Counted from the first letter of the stretch, positions 46,181-57,400 are shown. The stretch: 64,000 nt of DNA from Pollutibacter soli (GCA_029269725.1 JARJHS010000002.1:248001-312000), one strand, 5' to 3'. Program-made: numbers and translations. Notes: generated by a model from the sequence alone, not told the origin.

Positions 46181-49100
46181 ATGACGAAGATTAATTTACT
46201 TCAGCTCATTGCTGTAATGCTACTATGCTGTTACAGCAACTCTACACTCGCCTCACCGGAAAAAAGACTTTTTGATCGCAAAGATTTTTTTCAGAACACA
46301 CAACAGAATGCCAGGTTGATTACGGGCCGCGTCACTGCGGCGCCAGGCGACTCAGCATTAACGGGGGCAACAATTTCAGTAAAGGGCACAAGAACAACAA
46401 CGCGAACTGATGCTGAAGGAAATTTCAGCATTGCAATCAACAGTGACAATGCTATTCTGGTAGTCAGTTTTGTCGGTTATGCCACACAGGAAGTACCAAC
46501 GGCAGGCCAATCCACTATTAATATCGCACTGCAGGTTCTTACTTCTGACCTCGCTAATGTTGTGGTTGTCGGCTATGGATCTCAGAACAGAAGGGATGTT
46601 ACCGGAGCTGTTAAATCAGTGAAAGCAGAATCGTTCAACAAAGGAATTATTACGTCGCCGGAACAACTCCTCCAGGGTAAGGTTTCAGGTGTAAACGTTA
46701 CATCTGCCAGTGGTGAACCCGGCGTTATCACAGGCATCACTATCCGCGGACCTGGTGGTGTGCGTACAGGAAGTACACCATTGTTTGTAGTTGACGGTCT
46801 GGCACTGGATAATTCGAGTACCGGCGGAGGAAATCCTTTGAACTTTTTGAATCCGCAGGATATCGAATCCATGGATGTTTTAAAAGATGCATCAGCTACT
46901 GCTATCTACGGATCGCGCGGCGCAAATGGTGTTATATTGATTACCACCAAGCGAGGACGAGCGGGTACTTCTTCCCTTGTATTCAGCTCAAATGTTGGAC
47001 TCTCAACAATAGCAAACCCTATTGAAGTTTTCGATGCTGCTAGATATCGTGCTGAAGTGAATAAGATCGGCGGCACCCTTCTTGATAAAGGAGCAAGTAC
47101 CGATTGGCAGAAAGAGATCACACGAACAGCTTTCACGCAGAATCAAAACCTCAGTTTCAGCGGCGGTTCAAGAGGACTGACTTATTACGCTTCGTTTAAT
47201 ATGCAAAGACAGGAGGGTATTCTGAAAAACAACAATCTCAACAGGTATACCGGAAGGTTTAATGTAACACAACGATTCCTGGATGACCGCCTGGTGGTAG
47301 AAGCAAACATGAATGCTACCAATACCTATAATCAGCGCCCAAATATAGGAGCCGTGATAGGAGAAGCACTCTCGGGAAACCCCACGTATCCTGCATATGA
47401 CTCTTCCGGAAAACCAGCGCAATACCAGGATATGAATAATCCTTTGGTTACAATGAATCTTGAAAAAGATCTCACCAAAATCAACAGGATTATTGGTAAT
47501 ATTTCTCCTTCTCTCAGGATCATCAAAGGGCTGATTTATAAATTGAATTTCGGTGTTGACGTTTCCAACGGCACCCGTGATATTCAGAGTCTTCCAAACG
47601 CGATTCCACAAAGGGATGGTCGTCTTGAGACTTATTACACATACAACAGGAATACCCTTTTCGAAAATTATCTCACCTATAATTTCGATGTTAAGGATCA
47701 TGCATTCTCTGTGCTGGCTGGTTATTCCTATCAGAAGATTTTTTTGCAGGGAAGAAATTACAGCATCAACAAATTCCCGATTGGTTCGGTTGAGCCTATT
47801 TACAATCCGGGACTTGGCCAGGAATTAACGCTGGCGAACAATAAGCCCGGAGGTTACGCACTGATAAATGAGTTGCAATCATTCTTCGGAAGGATCAATT
47901 ATTCCTATCAGAATAAATATTTACTGACGATCAACATGCGTGCCGATGGTTCTTCGAAATTTGGAGAGAACAATAAATATGGCTTTTTTCCTTCTTTCAG
48001 TGCAGGATGGCGTATTTCGGAAGAATCGTTTATGGAAGGATCCATTTTCAGCAATCTTAAACTGAGAGCCGGCTGGGGATTGACCGGCAATCAGGAGATT
48101 CCTTCAAAAATTACCCAACCCTTATATACTTCCACTGTTTCTGCGAGTACCAGTTATCCTCTTTCACCAAGTGGACCTTATCCTGCGGGAACAACTTTTT
48201 CGCGGTTAGCTAATCCTGATATCCAGTGGGAAGTTTCAAACCAGGTGGATGTTGGTCTTGATTTCGGATTGTTTGGTGGAAGATTAAATGGTACGATCGA
48301 TTACTTCCGCAAAGTTTCCAGCAACATACTTCTGGAGGTAATTCCTGCTGATCCGATTCAACCCGCAGGTACAGTTTGGACAAATGTGAAAGATATGACC
48401 ATAACCAACCAGGGCCTTGAATTTGACCTCGAATACCGTGACCAGACAGCCAGTGGATTTCAGTATGGCGTTGGTGGAAATATGACTTTTATAAAAAATA
48501 TAGTTGAAAATTCTCCTTACTCCGTTATCCCTTCCGGATCTGCATCGGGTTCGGGTCTCACTTCGGCTACTATTAACGGTTACATCAATGGTGAGCCGAT
48601 CGGAACTTTCTATCTGAAAGATTTCATTGGCTTTGATACAGCGGGCATGAATAAGTTCCGTGACAAGGACAACGACGGGATCATTTCCGATAAAGATCGT
48701 TTCCCCATGGGATCTGCATTGCCCAAAACGATGTATAACTTCTTTTTCAATCTCGGTTATAAAGGATTTGATCTCGCGGTCAATTTCAACGGAGTTACCG
48801 GAAATATGATCTATGATAATACCGCAAACGCGAATTTTTATAAACTGCGACTGTACAAAGGGATTAATACTACAGCTGAAGCGGTACAATATCCGGAAGA
48901 GAACGTGAACAATGCGGCCCCGGTAAGTTCAAGGTACCTGAAAGAGGGCGGATATTTCCGTCTGAATAATGCTGCTTTAGGTTATAATTTCAACACGGGG
49001 GCGTGGAAATCAAAAGGATGGTTGAAAGGGCTGAGGGTTTCCGTAACCGGTCAGAATCTTTGGCTAATTACAAAATATGATGGCTATGATCCTGAAGTAA

Positions 49101-49201
49101 ATACTGACAGGTCGATCAATGGAATTACTTCTAACGGTATCGACTACCTGAGTTATCCGAAAGCAAGATCGTTCATTTTAGGTGTTAATGTTTCATTCTG
49201 A
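46181..49201 (+). CDS. susC: SusC/RagA-family TonB-dependent outer-membrane transporter
   Basis: 1006 residues from the ATG at 46181 (TTG at 46175 in frame). The signal peptide is followed by a carboxypeptidase-regulatory-like domain (ITGRVTAAPGDSALTGATIS ... GYATQEV), the SusC motif VVVVGYGSQNRRDVTGAV, a plug with TPLFVVDGLALD and DASATAIYGSRGANGVIL, and a beta-barrel ending FILGVNVSF with a terminal aromatic. With SusD it imports oligosaccharides or other large nutrients using TonB energy. It is followed 13 bp later by susD. No ECF sigma/anti-sigma pair or hybrid sensor is adjacent, so regulation is not apparent. Confidence 0.96.
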   Translation: MTKINLLQLIAVMLLCCYSNSTLASPEKRLFDRKDFFQNTQQNARLITGRVTAAPGDSALTGATISVKGTRTTTRTDAEGNFSIAINSDNAILVVSFVGYATQEVPTAGQSTINIALQVLTSDLANVVVVGYGSQNRRDVTGAVKSVKAESFNKGIITSPEQLLQGKVSGVNVTSASGEPGVITGITIRGPGGVRTGSTPLFVVDGLALDNSSTGGGNPLNFLNPQDIESMDVLKDASATAIYGSRGANGVILITTKRGRAGTSSLVFSSNVGLSTIANPIEVFDAARYRAEVNKIGGTLLDKGASTDWQKEITRTAFTQNQNLSFSGGSRGLTYYASFNMQRQEGILKNNNLNRYTGRFNVTQRFLDDRLVVEANMNATNTYNQRPNIGAVIGEALSGNPTYPAYDSSGKPAQYQDMNNPLVTMNLEKDLTKINRIIGNISPSLRIIKGLIYKLNFGVDVSNGTRDIQSLPNAIPQRDGRLETYYTYNRNTLFENYLTYNFDVKDHAFSVLAGYSYQKIFLQGRNYSINKFPIGSVEPIYNPGLGQELTLANNKPGGYALINELQSFFGRINYSYQNKYLLTINMRADGSSKFGENNKYGFFPSFSAGWRISEESFMEGSIFSNLKLRAGWGLTGNQEIPSKITQPLYTSTVSASTSYPLSPSGPYPAGTTFSRLANPDIQWEVSNQVDVGLDFGLFGGRLNGTIDYFRKVSSNILLEVIPADPIQPAGTVWTNVKDMTITNQGLEFDLEYRDQTASGFQYGVGGNMTFIKNIVENSPYSVIPSGSASGSGLTSATINGYINGEPIGTFYLKDFIGFDTAGMNKFRDKDNDGIISDKDRFPMGSALPKTMYNFFFNLGYKGFDLAVNFNGVTGNMIYDNTANANFYKLRLYKGINTTAEAVQYPEENVNNAAPVSSRYLKEGGYFRLNNAALGYNFNTGAWKSKGWLKGLRVSVTGQNLWLITKYDGYDPEVNTDRSINGITSNGIDYLSYPKARSFILGVNVSF

Positions 49202-49214
49202 TAAATTCTGAGTT

Positions 49215-50906
49215 ATGCAAAAAGATTTAATCAAAATATTGACTATATTATTTCTCATTGGTTTCATTTCCTCATGTACAAAACTGGAAGAAGAAGTGTT
49301 GGATGAATCATCCATCACTGGCCAGACTGACAAACAGGTTGCAGATGGTTTGATTGCGCCGGTATATGCGCGACTTCCGGATATATTTTTACATACCAAC
49401 TATTTCGCATTGCAGGAAATTTCAACAGATGAAGCCATACTGCCTTATCGCGGAGGTACAGACTGGGGTGACAATGGTATCTATCTTTCACTTCATAAAC
49501 ATGAAACCACGAGTACAGATCCGAACGTGCGAAACACATGGAACCTGATTACCCAGGGGATCTCAAGGGCGCTGACAGCGATCACCGCACTTCCCACGAA
49601 TGCTGACCCCAATGCAAAATTGTACCTCGCTGAAGCAAGAGCAATGCGCGCATACTACAATATGCTGAGCCTGGATCTTTTCGGAATTTCTTTTATTAAA
49701 GAATCTCCCGGTGAAATTTCAAAAATCGTTCGTGGCCAGGAAGCCATTGATTATATAAAATCAGAATTGCTGGCAGCAGAACCTGTGCTGGATGCTAATG
49801 TTGGTCCGGGAAGAATTTCAAAAGCGGGAGCCTGGGGATTGCTGGCGAGGCTGCATCTCAATTCAGCAGTTTACCGTGACCGCTACGCAGCCTCTTTTTC
49901 TCATACCAATGAAGATCTTGATGCTGTGATTGATTACACCAGCAGGATTATTGGCTCGAACCTCTACGCACTTTCCGCAGATTATTTTTCCATTTTCGGG
50001 AATAATAATCATGACAATAAAGAACTGGTGTTTGCAGTAGACCAGCGTGCGGATCTGAACGGGCATAATCGTATGGCTTACTTTTCTCTTTCCGGTGACC
50101 AGTTTCCACTTCCTGAGTTTCCTGCAGCTAACGGAACCGATGGCCCTGGAATAACACCTGATTTTTATCGTTCCTGGGCAAACACCTATGCTCCTGTTGA
50201 TCCTGCTGCAGCCGACCCAAGATTTTTCAAACAAAACGTTGGAATGTATTCCAATCCAAATGATACTTGTGTTGCAGCAGCAGATTTCAATATCAATCGC
50301 GGTATACTTCGTGGTCAGCAATACGGACTTATTCGTGTGAATGGAGCATTCGTAAAATGCGCAGATGGAAGATATAAAGTTGGAAAACTTTTCCATGATA
50401 CAAGGTCAAGGCCGACTCTTGCTGTCGATTTCACGGAACAGATCGATTTTACTACTGCAGGTAGTAACTATCCGACAGGCTATCGTGTGGAAAAATATGA
50501 ATTCAGCAGAAAGTCTGCCAGTGGAAGAAATTTTGGTGAAGCTGATATTTCTATCGTACGCCTTGCAGACGTTTACCTTATGCGCGCAGAAGCAAAATTG
50601 CGTAAAGGCGATGCATCAGGCGCTCTTGCAGATGTAAATATTGTTCGTGCTTCGCGCACAGCCTATGGCTTTTCTGCTCCCGCCCTGACAGATATGAACC
50701 TGGATATTCTTTTCCGTGAACGCGGATTTGAATTGTACTGGGAAATGGTTCGAAGGACGGACATGATCCGGTTTGAGAAATATGAAGGCACCTGGACTGA
50801 GAAGAACAACACCGATAAGAATAAACGCATCTTCCCGATACCCCAAACGGCTGTCGATGGATCGTCCAATATACCTGGGTACCTGACACAGAATCCGGGT
50901 TACTGA
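49215..50906 (+). CDS. susD: SusD/RagB-family nutrient-binding outer-membrane lipoprotein
   Basis: 563 residues. The lipobox is SSC (Cys21) after LFLIGFIS. The helical SusD fold is supported by AEARAMRAYYNMLSLDLFG, KAGAWGLLARLHLNSAVY, VRLADVYLMRAEAKLRKGD and LDILFRERGFELYWE, with a typical C-terminus (RIFPIPQTAVDGS). It caps SusC on the cell surface and presents ligand. Operon with susC; a strong terminator follows. Ligand unknown, although the neighbouring lyase suggests acidic polysaccharide. Confidence 0.95.
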   Translation: MQKDLIKILTILFLIGFISSCTKLEEEVLDESSITGQTDKQVADGLIAPVYARLPDIFLHTNYFALQEISTDEAILPYRGGTDWGDNGIYLSLHKHETTSTDPNVRNTWNLITQGISRALTAITALPTNADPNAKLYLAEARAMRAYYNMLSLDLFGISFIKESPGEISKIVRGQEAIDYIKSELLAAEPVLDANVGPGRISKAGAWGLLARLHLNSAVYRDRYAASFSHTNEDLDAVIDYTSRIIGSNLYALSADYFSIFGNNNHDNKELVFAVDQRADLNGHNRMAYFSLSGDQFPLPEFPAANGTDGPGITPDFYRSWANTYAPVDPAAADPRFFKQNVGMYSNPNDTCVAAADFNINRGILRGQQYGLIRVNGAFVKCADGRYKVGKLFHDTRSRPTLAVDFTEQIDFTTAGSNYPTGYRVEKYEFSRKSASGRNFGEADISIVRLADVYLMRAEAKLRKGDASGALADVNIVRASRTAYGFSAPALTDMNLDILFRERGFELYWEMVRRTDMIRFEKYEGTWTEKNNTDKNKRIFPIPQTAVDGSSNIPGYLTQNPGY

Positions 50907-50925
50907 TCAAATTGATTTTGATAAA

Positions 50926-50973
50926 CTGCCACCAGCCTGGAGAAATCTGACTCCGCTGGTGGCAGCTTTTATT
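50926..50973 (+). terminator. Terminator of the susCD operon
   Basis: Perfect 11-bp stem CTGCCACCAGC (50926-50936) / GCTGGTGGCAG (50955-50965), then CTTTTATTT. Confidence 0.85.
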
Positions 50974-51129
50974 TAATGTTCCATAATACGTTGACAGGTA
51001 ATGATGTTGATCCGCAGTTCATCTGCTGATATTGAAAGTACTCCCGATTTACAGCAGGCATATGCCCACCTGCTGCGGCTAATAGACTAACTTCTGCGGG
51101 CGGATTTTGTTAATTTCAATGCGTCAGAC

Positions 51130-51159
51130 TTTGCTGAATGAAATTCTTTATTATCTTTG
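51130..51159 (+). promoter_or_regulatory. Bacteroidota-type promoter of the tetR gene
   Basis: The -33 box TTTG (51130-51133), an 18-bp spacer, and the -7 box TATCTTTG (51152-51159) match TTTG / TAnnTTTG exactly. The start codon is 30 bp further on. Confidence 0.8.
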
Positions 51160-51176
51160 TTAAACAAATTTGTCAA
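51157..51176 (+). promoter_or_regulatory. Candidate TetR operator, site A (overlaps the -7 box)
   Basis: TTGTTAAACAAATTTGTCAA is an imperfect dyad (TTGnnAAA-N4-TTTnnCAA). It overlaps the end of the -7 box and the likely transcription start. It matches site B in reverse complement at 18 of 20 positions. Another TTGTCAA lies at 51183-51189. Confidence 0.7.
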
Positions 51177-51189
51177 ACATAGTTGTCAA

Positions 51190-51795
51190 ATGGCAGTAAA
51201 AGACAGTGTTACGGAAGCGCAGATCAAGGAAGCAGCGAAAAAATTGTTTTTCAGGGAAGGTCGTTTTAAAGCGACTACCCAGGAAATAGCAGACGCTGCA
51301 GGTGTGAACCGTACCCTGGTAAACTATTACTTCCGCTCCCGCGACCAGCTCTTTGACCAGGTATTAAAAGATGCACGTGACAGTGTGGATAGCCGCATGA
51401 ATAAATCAATGGAAACCGCTAAATCTTTCCGGGAGAAACTGGAATTGTTTATTGATTTTTTCCTCGAGCAATCTTTCAACTATCCCTACCTGGATCTGTA
51501 TATGTTGTCGAGGATCAATGATGATGTAGACAAACAGAATGAGATCATTTCCAATCTTAAGAAGACAGAAAGGCTCAAACATTTTCTCAAGGATATAGAA
51601 GATGAAATGAAGAAAGGAACTATTGAAACAATGCCGCCTGTGCAGTTTTTTTTCAACCTGATGTCATTATTAACCTACCCGATGATCATGCAGTCCTTGT
51701 TTAAAAAGATATTGAACTATAGTGATAAACAATACAGGCAGTTGATGATGGAAAGAAGGGAATTGATTTTAAAAATTTTGCTCAGAAAAGGGTGA
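51190..51795 (+). CDS. TetR/AcrR-family transcriptional regulator
   Basis: 201 residues from the ATG at 51190; an upstream in-frame start at 51157 would lie inside the operator and is rejected. The N-terminal HTH (IKEAAKKLFFREGRFKATTQEIADAAGVNRTLVNYYFRSRDQLFDQV, described here by its ends) is a standard TetR DNA-binding domain. The C-terminal helical domain would bind a ligand. It directly precedes an RND efflux operon in the same direction and probably represses itself and the pump through the sites at 51157 and 51813. Confidence 0.9.
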   Translation: MAVKDSVTEAQIKEAAKKLFFREGRFKATTQEIADAAGVNRTLVNYYFRSRDQLFDQVLKDARDSVDSRMNKSMETAKSFREKLELFIDFFLEQSFNYPYLDLYMLSRINDDVDKQNEIISNLKKTERLKHFLKDIEDEMKKGTIETMPPVQFFFNLMSLLTYPMIMQSLFKKILNYSDKQYRQLMMERRELILKILLRKG

Positions 51796-51812
51796 TTTTT
51801 TTTGACCCGGAA

Positions 51813-51832
51813 TTGACAAATATGTTAAACAA
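51813..51832 (-). promoter_or_regulatory. Candidate TetR operator, site B (upstream of the efflux genes)
   Basis: The plus strand reads TTGACAAATATGTTAAACAA. Its reverse complement matches site A at 18 of 20 bases. It starts 17 bp after the tetR stop and lies about 140 bp before the TolC-like gene. Confidence 0.7.
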
Positions 51833-51969
51833 CATAATTAAATGACTGTGTTAATATGAGAGAACGGATAGCCGAATCAGCAGTAACCTTACAAAGGAGA
51901 ATTCTCAACAATATTTAAATGAAAAGAAAAACTATCCGCTACTGAAAGTATACCCTTACGAACAGAAAA

Positions 51970-53343
51970 ATGAGTGAGAAAAAATTAAAACAAAAGATGA
52001 TGAAAAAATTATTCCTGATTATGCTTTCACTCGCTTCTTTCGCGGGTGTTTATGCTCAGGGAAAAAAACTTACGCTACCGGAAGTACTTGGCTACACACT
52101 GGAAGCGAGTCAGACTGCACGCAAAGCACGACTTGAAGTTGAAAAGGGTGAAAGTAAAATCGATGAAATAAAAGCAAGAACGATACCGCAGCTGAATGCG
52201 ACCGGTTCTTTGAATTATAATCCTATTCTGCAGCTGACAGCACTTCCTGGTGAACTTGCCGGACGTCCCGGAGAAACTATGCTTGTTGCATTCGGGCAAA
52301 AATGGAATTCCGGAGCAACAGTTGCGCTTTCACAAAATATTTTTGACCAGGGCTTATTCACTGGTTTGAAAGCTGCACGTTCTACAAGAGAGTTCTACCA
52401 GATCAATGCTGAGCTAACCGAAGAACAGTTAATCGAGCAGGTGGCAAGTCTTTATTACCAGGTGATGGTGCAAAAACATCGGGTCACAGTATTCGATACC
52501 ACAATCGAAAAGAACCAAAAAGTTCATAAGATCATCGAGGGACAATACCAGAATGGGCTGGCAAAACAAATCGATGTTGATCGTGTTACTGTAAATATTT
52601 CAAATCTTCAGTCTCAACGCCAGCAACTGGTCAATAATGTTGTGCAGCTGGAATACCAGCTCAAATATGCGATGGGTATGCCGATACAGGATACACTTGC
52701 TTTAGCACCCGTCGAGGCTGCAAGCATTCGTCCACAGGAATTGGTGGAAGGGGATGTACTCGATGTAAACAGCAGAACAGAATTGAAATTGTTGAAGAAG
52801 CAGGAACAATTGCTGGCTTACCAGAAAGAATCTTATAAAGCAGAATATTATCCTACGCTTTCTCTTAATGGAAACTACGGATATCAGGGTCTGGGTAATA
52901 CTTTCCCGATTTCAAAGGGACAGGGTGTAAACTGGTTTGACTATGCATCGGTTGGTTTAAGTCTTAAGGTTCCCATTTTCAATGGCTTTGGAACCCGCTC
53001 ACGTATCCGGCAGGCAGATGTAGAGCTGCGTAAGATGCGTGAAGATATTTCTCAGACAAATCTCTCTTTGAATCTCCAGTTTGAAAATGCTAAAACACAG
53101 TTGAAAAACAACCTTGTGATATTGCAGAATCAGCAGGAAAACGTGAAACTCTCCAAACGTGTTTTCGACAATACACGAAACAACTATAACAACGGTCTTG
53201 CATCGTTAACCGATTTGCTGGACGCAGAAAACTCATTTACTGAAGCCAATAATAATCAATCCGCTGCTTTGCTGAATTACAAACTCGCAGAGTTACAGTT
53301 GATTAAAGCAAAAGGGAATTTAAAATCATTATTAAACAGGTAA
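51970..53343 (+). CDS. TolC-family outer-membrane efflux protein
   Basis: 457 residues as given. The true start may be one of the ATGs at 51997 or 52000, which give a tighter signal peptide (MKKLFLIMLSLASFAGVYAQ). Two outer-membrane-efflux repeats are seen, with long helices (SEEQ-like EEQLIEQVASLYYQVMVQKH; FENAKTQLKNNLVILQNQQENVKL, given as their ends) and a C-terminal NNYNNGLASLTDLLDAENSF motif. It forms the outer-membrane channel of the tripartite pump with the next two genes (gaps of 5 and 19 bp). Confidence 0.92.
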   Translation: MSEKKLKQKMMKKLFLIMLSLASFAGVYAQGKKLTLPEVLGYTLEASQTARKARLEVEKGESKIDEIKARTIPQLNATGSLNYNPILQLTALPGELAGRPGETMLVAFGQKWNSGATVALSQNIFDQGLFTGLKAARSTREFYQINAELTEEQLIEQVASLYYQVMVQKHRVTVFDTTIEKNQKVHKIIEGQYQNGLAKQIDVDRVTVNISNLQSQRQQLVNNVVQLEYQLKYAMGMPIQDTLALAPVEAASIRPQELVEGDVLDVNSRTELKLLKKQEQLLAYQKESYKAEYYPTLSLNGNYGYQGLGNTFPISKGQGVNWFDYASVGLSLKVPIFNGFGTRSRIRQADVELRKMREDISQTNLSLNLQFENAKTQLKNNLVILQNQQENVKLSKRVFDNTRNNYNNGLASLTDLLDAENSFTEANNNQSAALLNYKLAELQLIKAKGNLKSLLNR

Positions 53344-53348
53344 TATTT

Positions 53349-54425
53349 ATGAGAAAGAAGTCGATAATAAACACATTGGTAACCATCCTCATACTGATCG
53401 TTTCAGTTGTACTCGTCGGATGGGTTCTTGCAAACAACAAAAAGAAAAATGCAGAGAAAACAGCAATAGTTGCACAGGCTGATGGTGTTGTTGTGGTGCG
53501 GATGAGTGAGGCAAAAAAGCAGGCCATAGAGCAGGATTTTACTGCCAATGGAAATTTCATTCCTGCGCATCAGATGAATTTTTCAGCTGAAAATTCCGGT
53601 CGGGTAACGAAAGTGCTGGTTGACGAAGGCAGTCGCGTAAGTAAAGGTCAGACACTCGCCGTGATTAAAGCCGATCAGCTGAATGTTGACCTTGAAAGTG
53701 CACAGGCTGCATACCAGACTTCCCTGAGAGATAAGGAACGTTATGAAAACGCTTTTGCAACAGGAGGTGTCACACAGCAGCAGCTTGACCAGGCAAAATT
53801 GCAATTGAGTAATGCGGAAGCAAGACTCGCTCAGGCAAAGCTCAGAATAAATGATACATATGTTCGATCATCAATCAACGGTGTTGTAAATAAAAGATAT
53901 ATTGAACCAGGTGCAGTAGTAGCTCCCGGTACGCAGCTGTTTGAACTGGTGGATGTTTCACAACTCAAATTGCAGACAACGGTAAACGAAGGACAGGTCG
54001 CACAATTGAAAGAAGGAGATAAAGTGAATATCCGTGTAAGTGTGTTTCCGGATAAATCATTCAGTGGAAAAATCAGTTTTATCGCTCCGAAAGCCGACAA
54101 TGCCTTAAACTTTCCTATCCAGATAGAGCTTGCTTCAAATCCTGATAACTCCGTTAAAGCGGGCATGTATGGAACTGCCGTGTTTGGCTTCCCTGTGCAG
54201 ACACCGGTTATTCTTGTTCCCCGCTCTTCCTTTATTGGAAGTGTCAACAGCAATGAAGTTTTTGTAATTAAATCTGACAGTACTGCCGCTTTACGTAAAG
54301 TGGTTGCGGGTAGAACAATTGGTGACCAGGTGGAAGTGCTGGATGGAATTGCAGAAGGTGAGAAAATAATCACCAGTGGACAGATTAACCTGGCCGAGGG
54401 AACGAAAGTATCTGTAGTTAAATAA
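53349..54425 (+). CDS. RND efflux periplasmic adaptor (membrane fusion protein)
   Basis: 358 residues. One N-terminal membrane anchor (NTLVTILILIVSVVLVGWVL) is followed by a barrel-sandwich/lipoyl domain (VTKVLVDEGSRVSKGQTLAVIK), a coiled-coil hairpin (about 110-165), the second lipoyl half (VNKRYIEPGAVVAPGTQLFELVD), a beta-barrel domain and the membrane-proximal domain (VVAGRTIGDQVEVLDGIAEGEKII). It bridges the pump and the TolC-like channel. Third gene of the tetR efflux locus. Confidence 0.93.
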   Translation: MRKKSIINTLVTILILIVSVVLVGWVLANNKKKNAEKTAIVAQADGVVVVRMSEAKKQAIEQDFTANGNFIPAHQMNFSAENSGRVTKVLVDEGSRVSKGQTLAVIKADQLNVDLESAQAAYQTSLRDKERYENAFATGGVTQQQLDQAKLQLSNAEARLAQAKLRINDTYVRSSINGVVNKRYIEPGAVVAPGTQLFELVDVSQLKLQTTVNEGQVAQLKEGDKVNIRVSVFPDKSFSGKISFIAPKADNALNFPIQIELASNPDNSVKAGMYGTAVFGFPVQTPVILVPRSSFIGSVNSNEVFVIKSDSTAALRKVVAGRTIGDQVEVLDGIAEGEKIITSGQINLAEGTKVSVVK

Positions 54426-54444
54426 GGAAAGTAAAAACGAATTC

Positions 54445-57400
54445 ATGAAACTTGCAGAAATATCAATAAAACGCCCGACGCTAGTCATCGTTTTATTTAC
54501 CGTGTTGATTCTTGGAGGTATCCTGAGTTATACCTCACTGAACTATGAACTGCTGCCGAAATTTTCTTCTCCGGTAGTATCTGTTACTACAATTTATCCT
54601 GGTGCATCACCAAGTGAAGTTGAAAATACTGTTTCCAAGAAAATTGAAGACGCCGTATCGTCGATGGAGAACATCAAAAAGCTGGAGACAAGATCTTTTG
54701 AAAGTATATCCATCGTTACCATAACATTAAAAAGTGGATCGGATGTTGACTATGCATTGAATGATGCCCAGCGCAAAGTGAATGCGATACTCGGCGACTT
54801 ACCCGAAGATGCTGATCCGCCATCATTGAATAAATTCTCGATTGATGACCTTCCGATCATGACGCTAGCTGCAACAGGAACTGTTGATGAAGGAGAGTTT
54901 TACGATCTCATCGACAAACGTGTTGCTCCGGTGCTTTCGCGTGTACAAGGTGTTGCGCAGGTAAACCTGATCGGTGGACAGGAAAGAGAGATACAGGTGA
55001 ATATTGATGCTACACGTCTCCAGGGTTTTGGACTATCCCTGGGCCAGGTACAGAATGCAATCCTTGCATCGAACCTGGATTTCCCGACGGGTAGTGTACA
55101 GACGCGTGAGCAGGATATACTCATCCGTCTCGCAGGTAAATACAAAAATATTGATGAGCTGAGAAATCTCGTCATCTCGAATAAGCAAGGTGTACAGGTG
55201 AGGTTGAAAGATGTTGCCGATGTGCAGGATACACAAAAAGATGTTGAAAAACTTGCGAGGGTAAATGAAAAGAGTTCCATCGCATTACAGGTAATTAAAC
55301 AGTCGGATGCAAATGCCGTTGCTGTAAGTAAAGAAATTACAGCAAGTGTAAAAAAATTACAAAGCGACTATGCCAATTTTGGTTTGAATGTTGAAATTGC
55401 CAATGACAGTTCCGTATATACACTACAATCTGCTGATGCGGTAATTCATGACCTGATTCTGGCAATTGTATTGGTTGCTGTCGTAATGCTGTCTTTCCTG
55501 CACAGTTTGCGTAACGCCGTTATTGTGATGGTGGCGATTCCCGCTTCTTTGATTGCAACTTTTATCGGGATGTCGCTGTTGGGGTATTCGCTTAACCTGA
55601 TGTCCTTACTTGCGTTGTCTCTTGTGGTAGGTATTCTTGTTGATGATGCCATAGTAGTGTTAGAGAATATTTACCGGCACATGGAGATGGGAAAAAACAG
55701 GGTGCGTGCGGCATTTGATGGTACAAAAGAAATTGGTTTCACGGTTACATCGATCACGCTTGTTATCGTTGTGGTGTTTCTGCCGATCGCATTGAGTACA
55801 GGTCTTGCAGCCGATATCCTTAAACAGTTTTGTGTTACTGTTTCTATTGCAACACTTCTATCGCTGCTGAGTTCATTTACTATTGTACCCTGGCTTTCTT
55901 CACGTTTTGGAAAGCTTGAGAAAATCAAGGGCACATCTTTCTTTGGGAAAATAATTATTGGATTTGAAAAAGCGCTTGACAGATTTACGAACTGGATTAC
56001 GGGAATTCTGAAATGGAGTCTTGCACATAAAAAAACCACACTCGTTGTGATGTTGATGTTGTTCTTCGGATCCTTTGCTTTGGTGGGTGCAGGATTTATC
56101 GGAGCTGAGTTTTTTGCAAAATCAGATCGTGGTGAATTTCTCGTGCAGATAGAAATGCCAAAAGATGCATCTATCGAGCAAACAAACGCGATGACCCGTA
56201 AAGCTGAACATTACCTGAGAACTAAACCTGAGGTAACAAAAGTGATAGCTACTGTCGGGCAGACCAGCGATGGTATGGGTGCTTCACAAAGCACGGCATA
56301 TAAATCTGAAATAAATGTGCAGCTTGTTCCGAAAACAGAACGTGTTGACGCAGCAAATATCTACGCAGTAAAAACCAAAAGAGAATTGCAGCAGATACTT
56401 GTTGGTGCTAAAGTGAAAACTGTTCCGGTAAGTATCCTGGGTATTGCTGAGCAGGCGCCTCTTGCGCTGGTAGTAACAGGTCCTGAACTGGACAGTGTTA
56501 CAAAATTTGCGAACGCTGCAATGGCTGAATTAAGAACAATTCCTGGTGCTACTGAAATGCGGTTGTCGGTGGAATCCGGAAATCCGGAAATCAGTGTTCA
56601 GGTGGACAGAGATAAAATGGCTTCACTTGGCCTATCACTTGCGACAGTTGGTAGCACAATGCAGACTGCATTCAGTGGTAACACCAATGGTAAATTCCGC
56701 CAGGGTGAATACGAGTACGATATCAACATCCGTTATGAAAAATTTGACCGGAAGAACATCAATGATGTAAGTAACCTGATGTTCATTAACGACCAGGGAC
56801 AACAGGTAAAACTTTCGCAGTTTGCTTCTATCAAAGAAGCGAGCGGACCCAGCCAGCTGGATCGCAGGGATAAAAGTACCTCAGTAACAATTCAGGCACA
56901 GTCTGTAGGTAGACCTTCAGGTACAATTGCAGCAGAATGGCAGAAGAAGTTTGAATTGTTACCAAAACCACAGGGTGTAAGCTATGTATGGAGTGGCGAT
57001 ATGGAAAACCAGAGTGAAGGTTTCGGATCGATGGGTATTGCCTTGCTCGCAGCTATCGTGCTCGTATACCTGATCATGGTAGCGTTGTACAACAGTTTTG
57101 TTTATCCGTTCGTGGTATTGTTTTCGATCCCGCTCGCGATTATCGGCGCATTCCTGGCACTTGCATTGACCAATAACTCGCTGAACTTATTCACAATACT
57201 GGGTTTGATCATGCTGATTGGACTGGTTGCAAAAAATGCGATTATCCTGGTTGATTTTACTAACCAGCGAAAAGCGGAAGGCGCCAGCACGTACCAGGCA
57301 TTGATCGATGCCAATCACGCCCGTTTGCGTCCGATCCTTATGACGACCATAGCCATGGTGATCGGTATGTTGCCGATCGCCATCGCGAAGGGCGCAGGTG

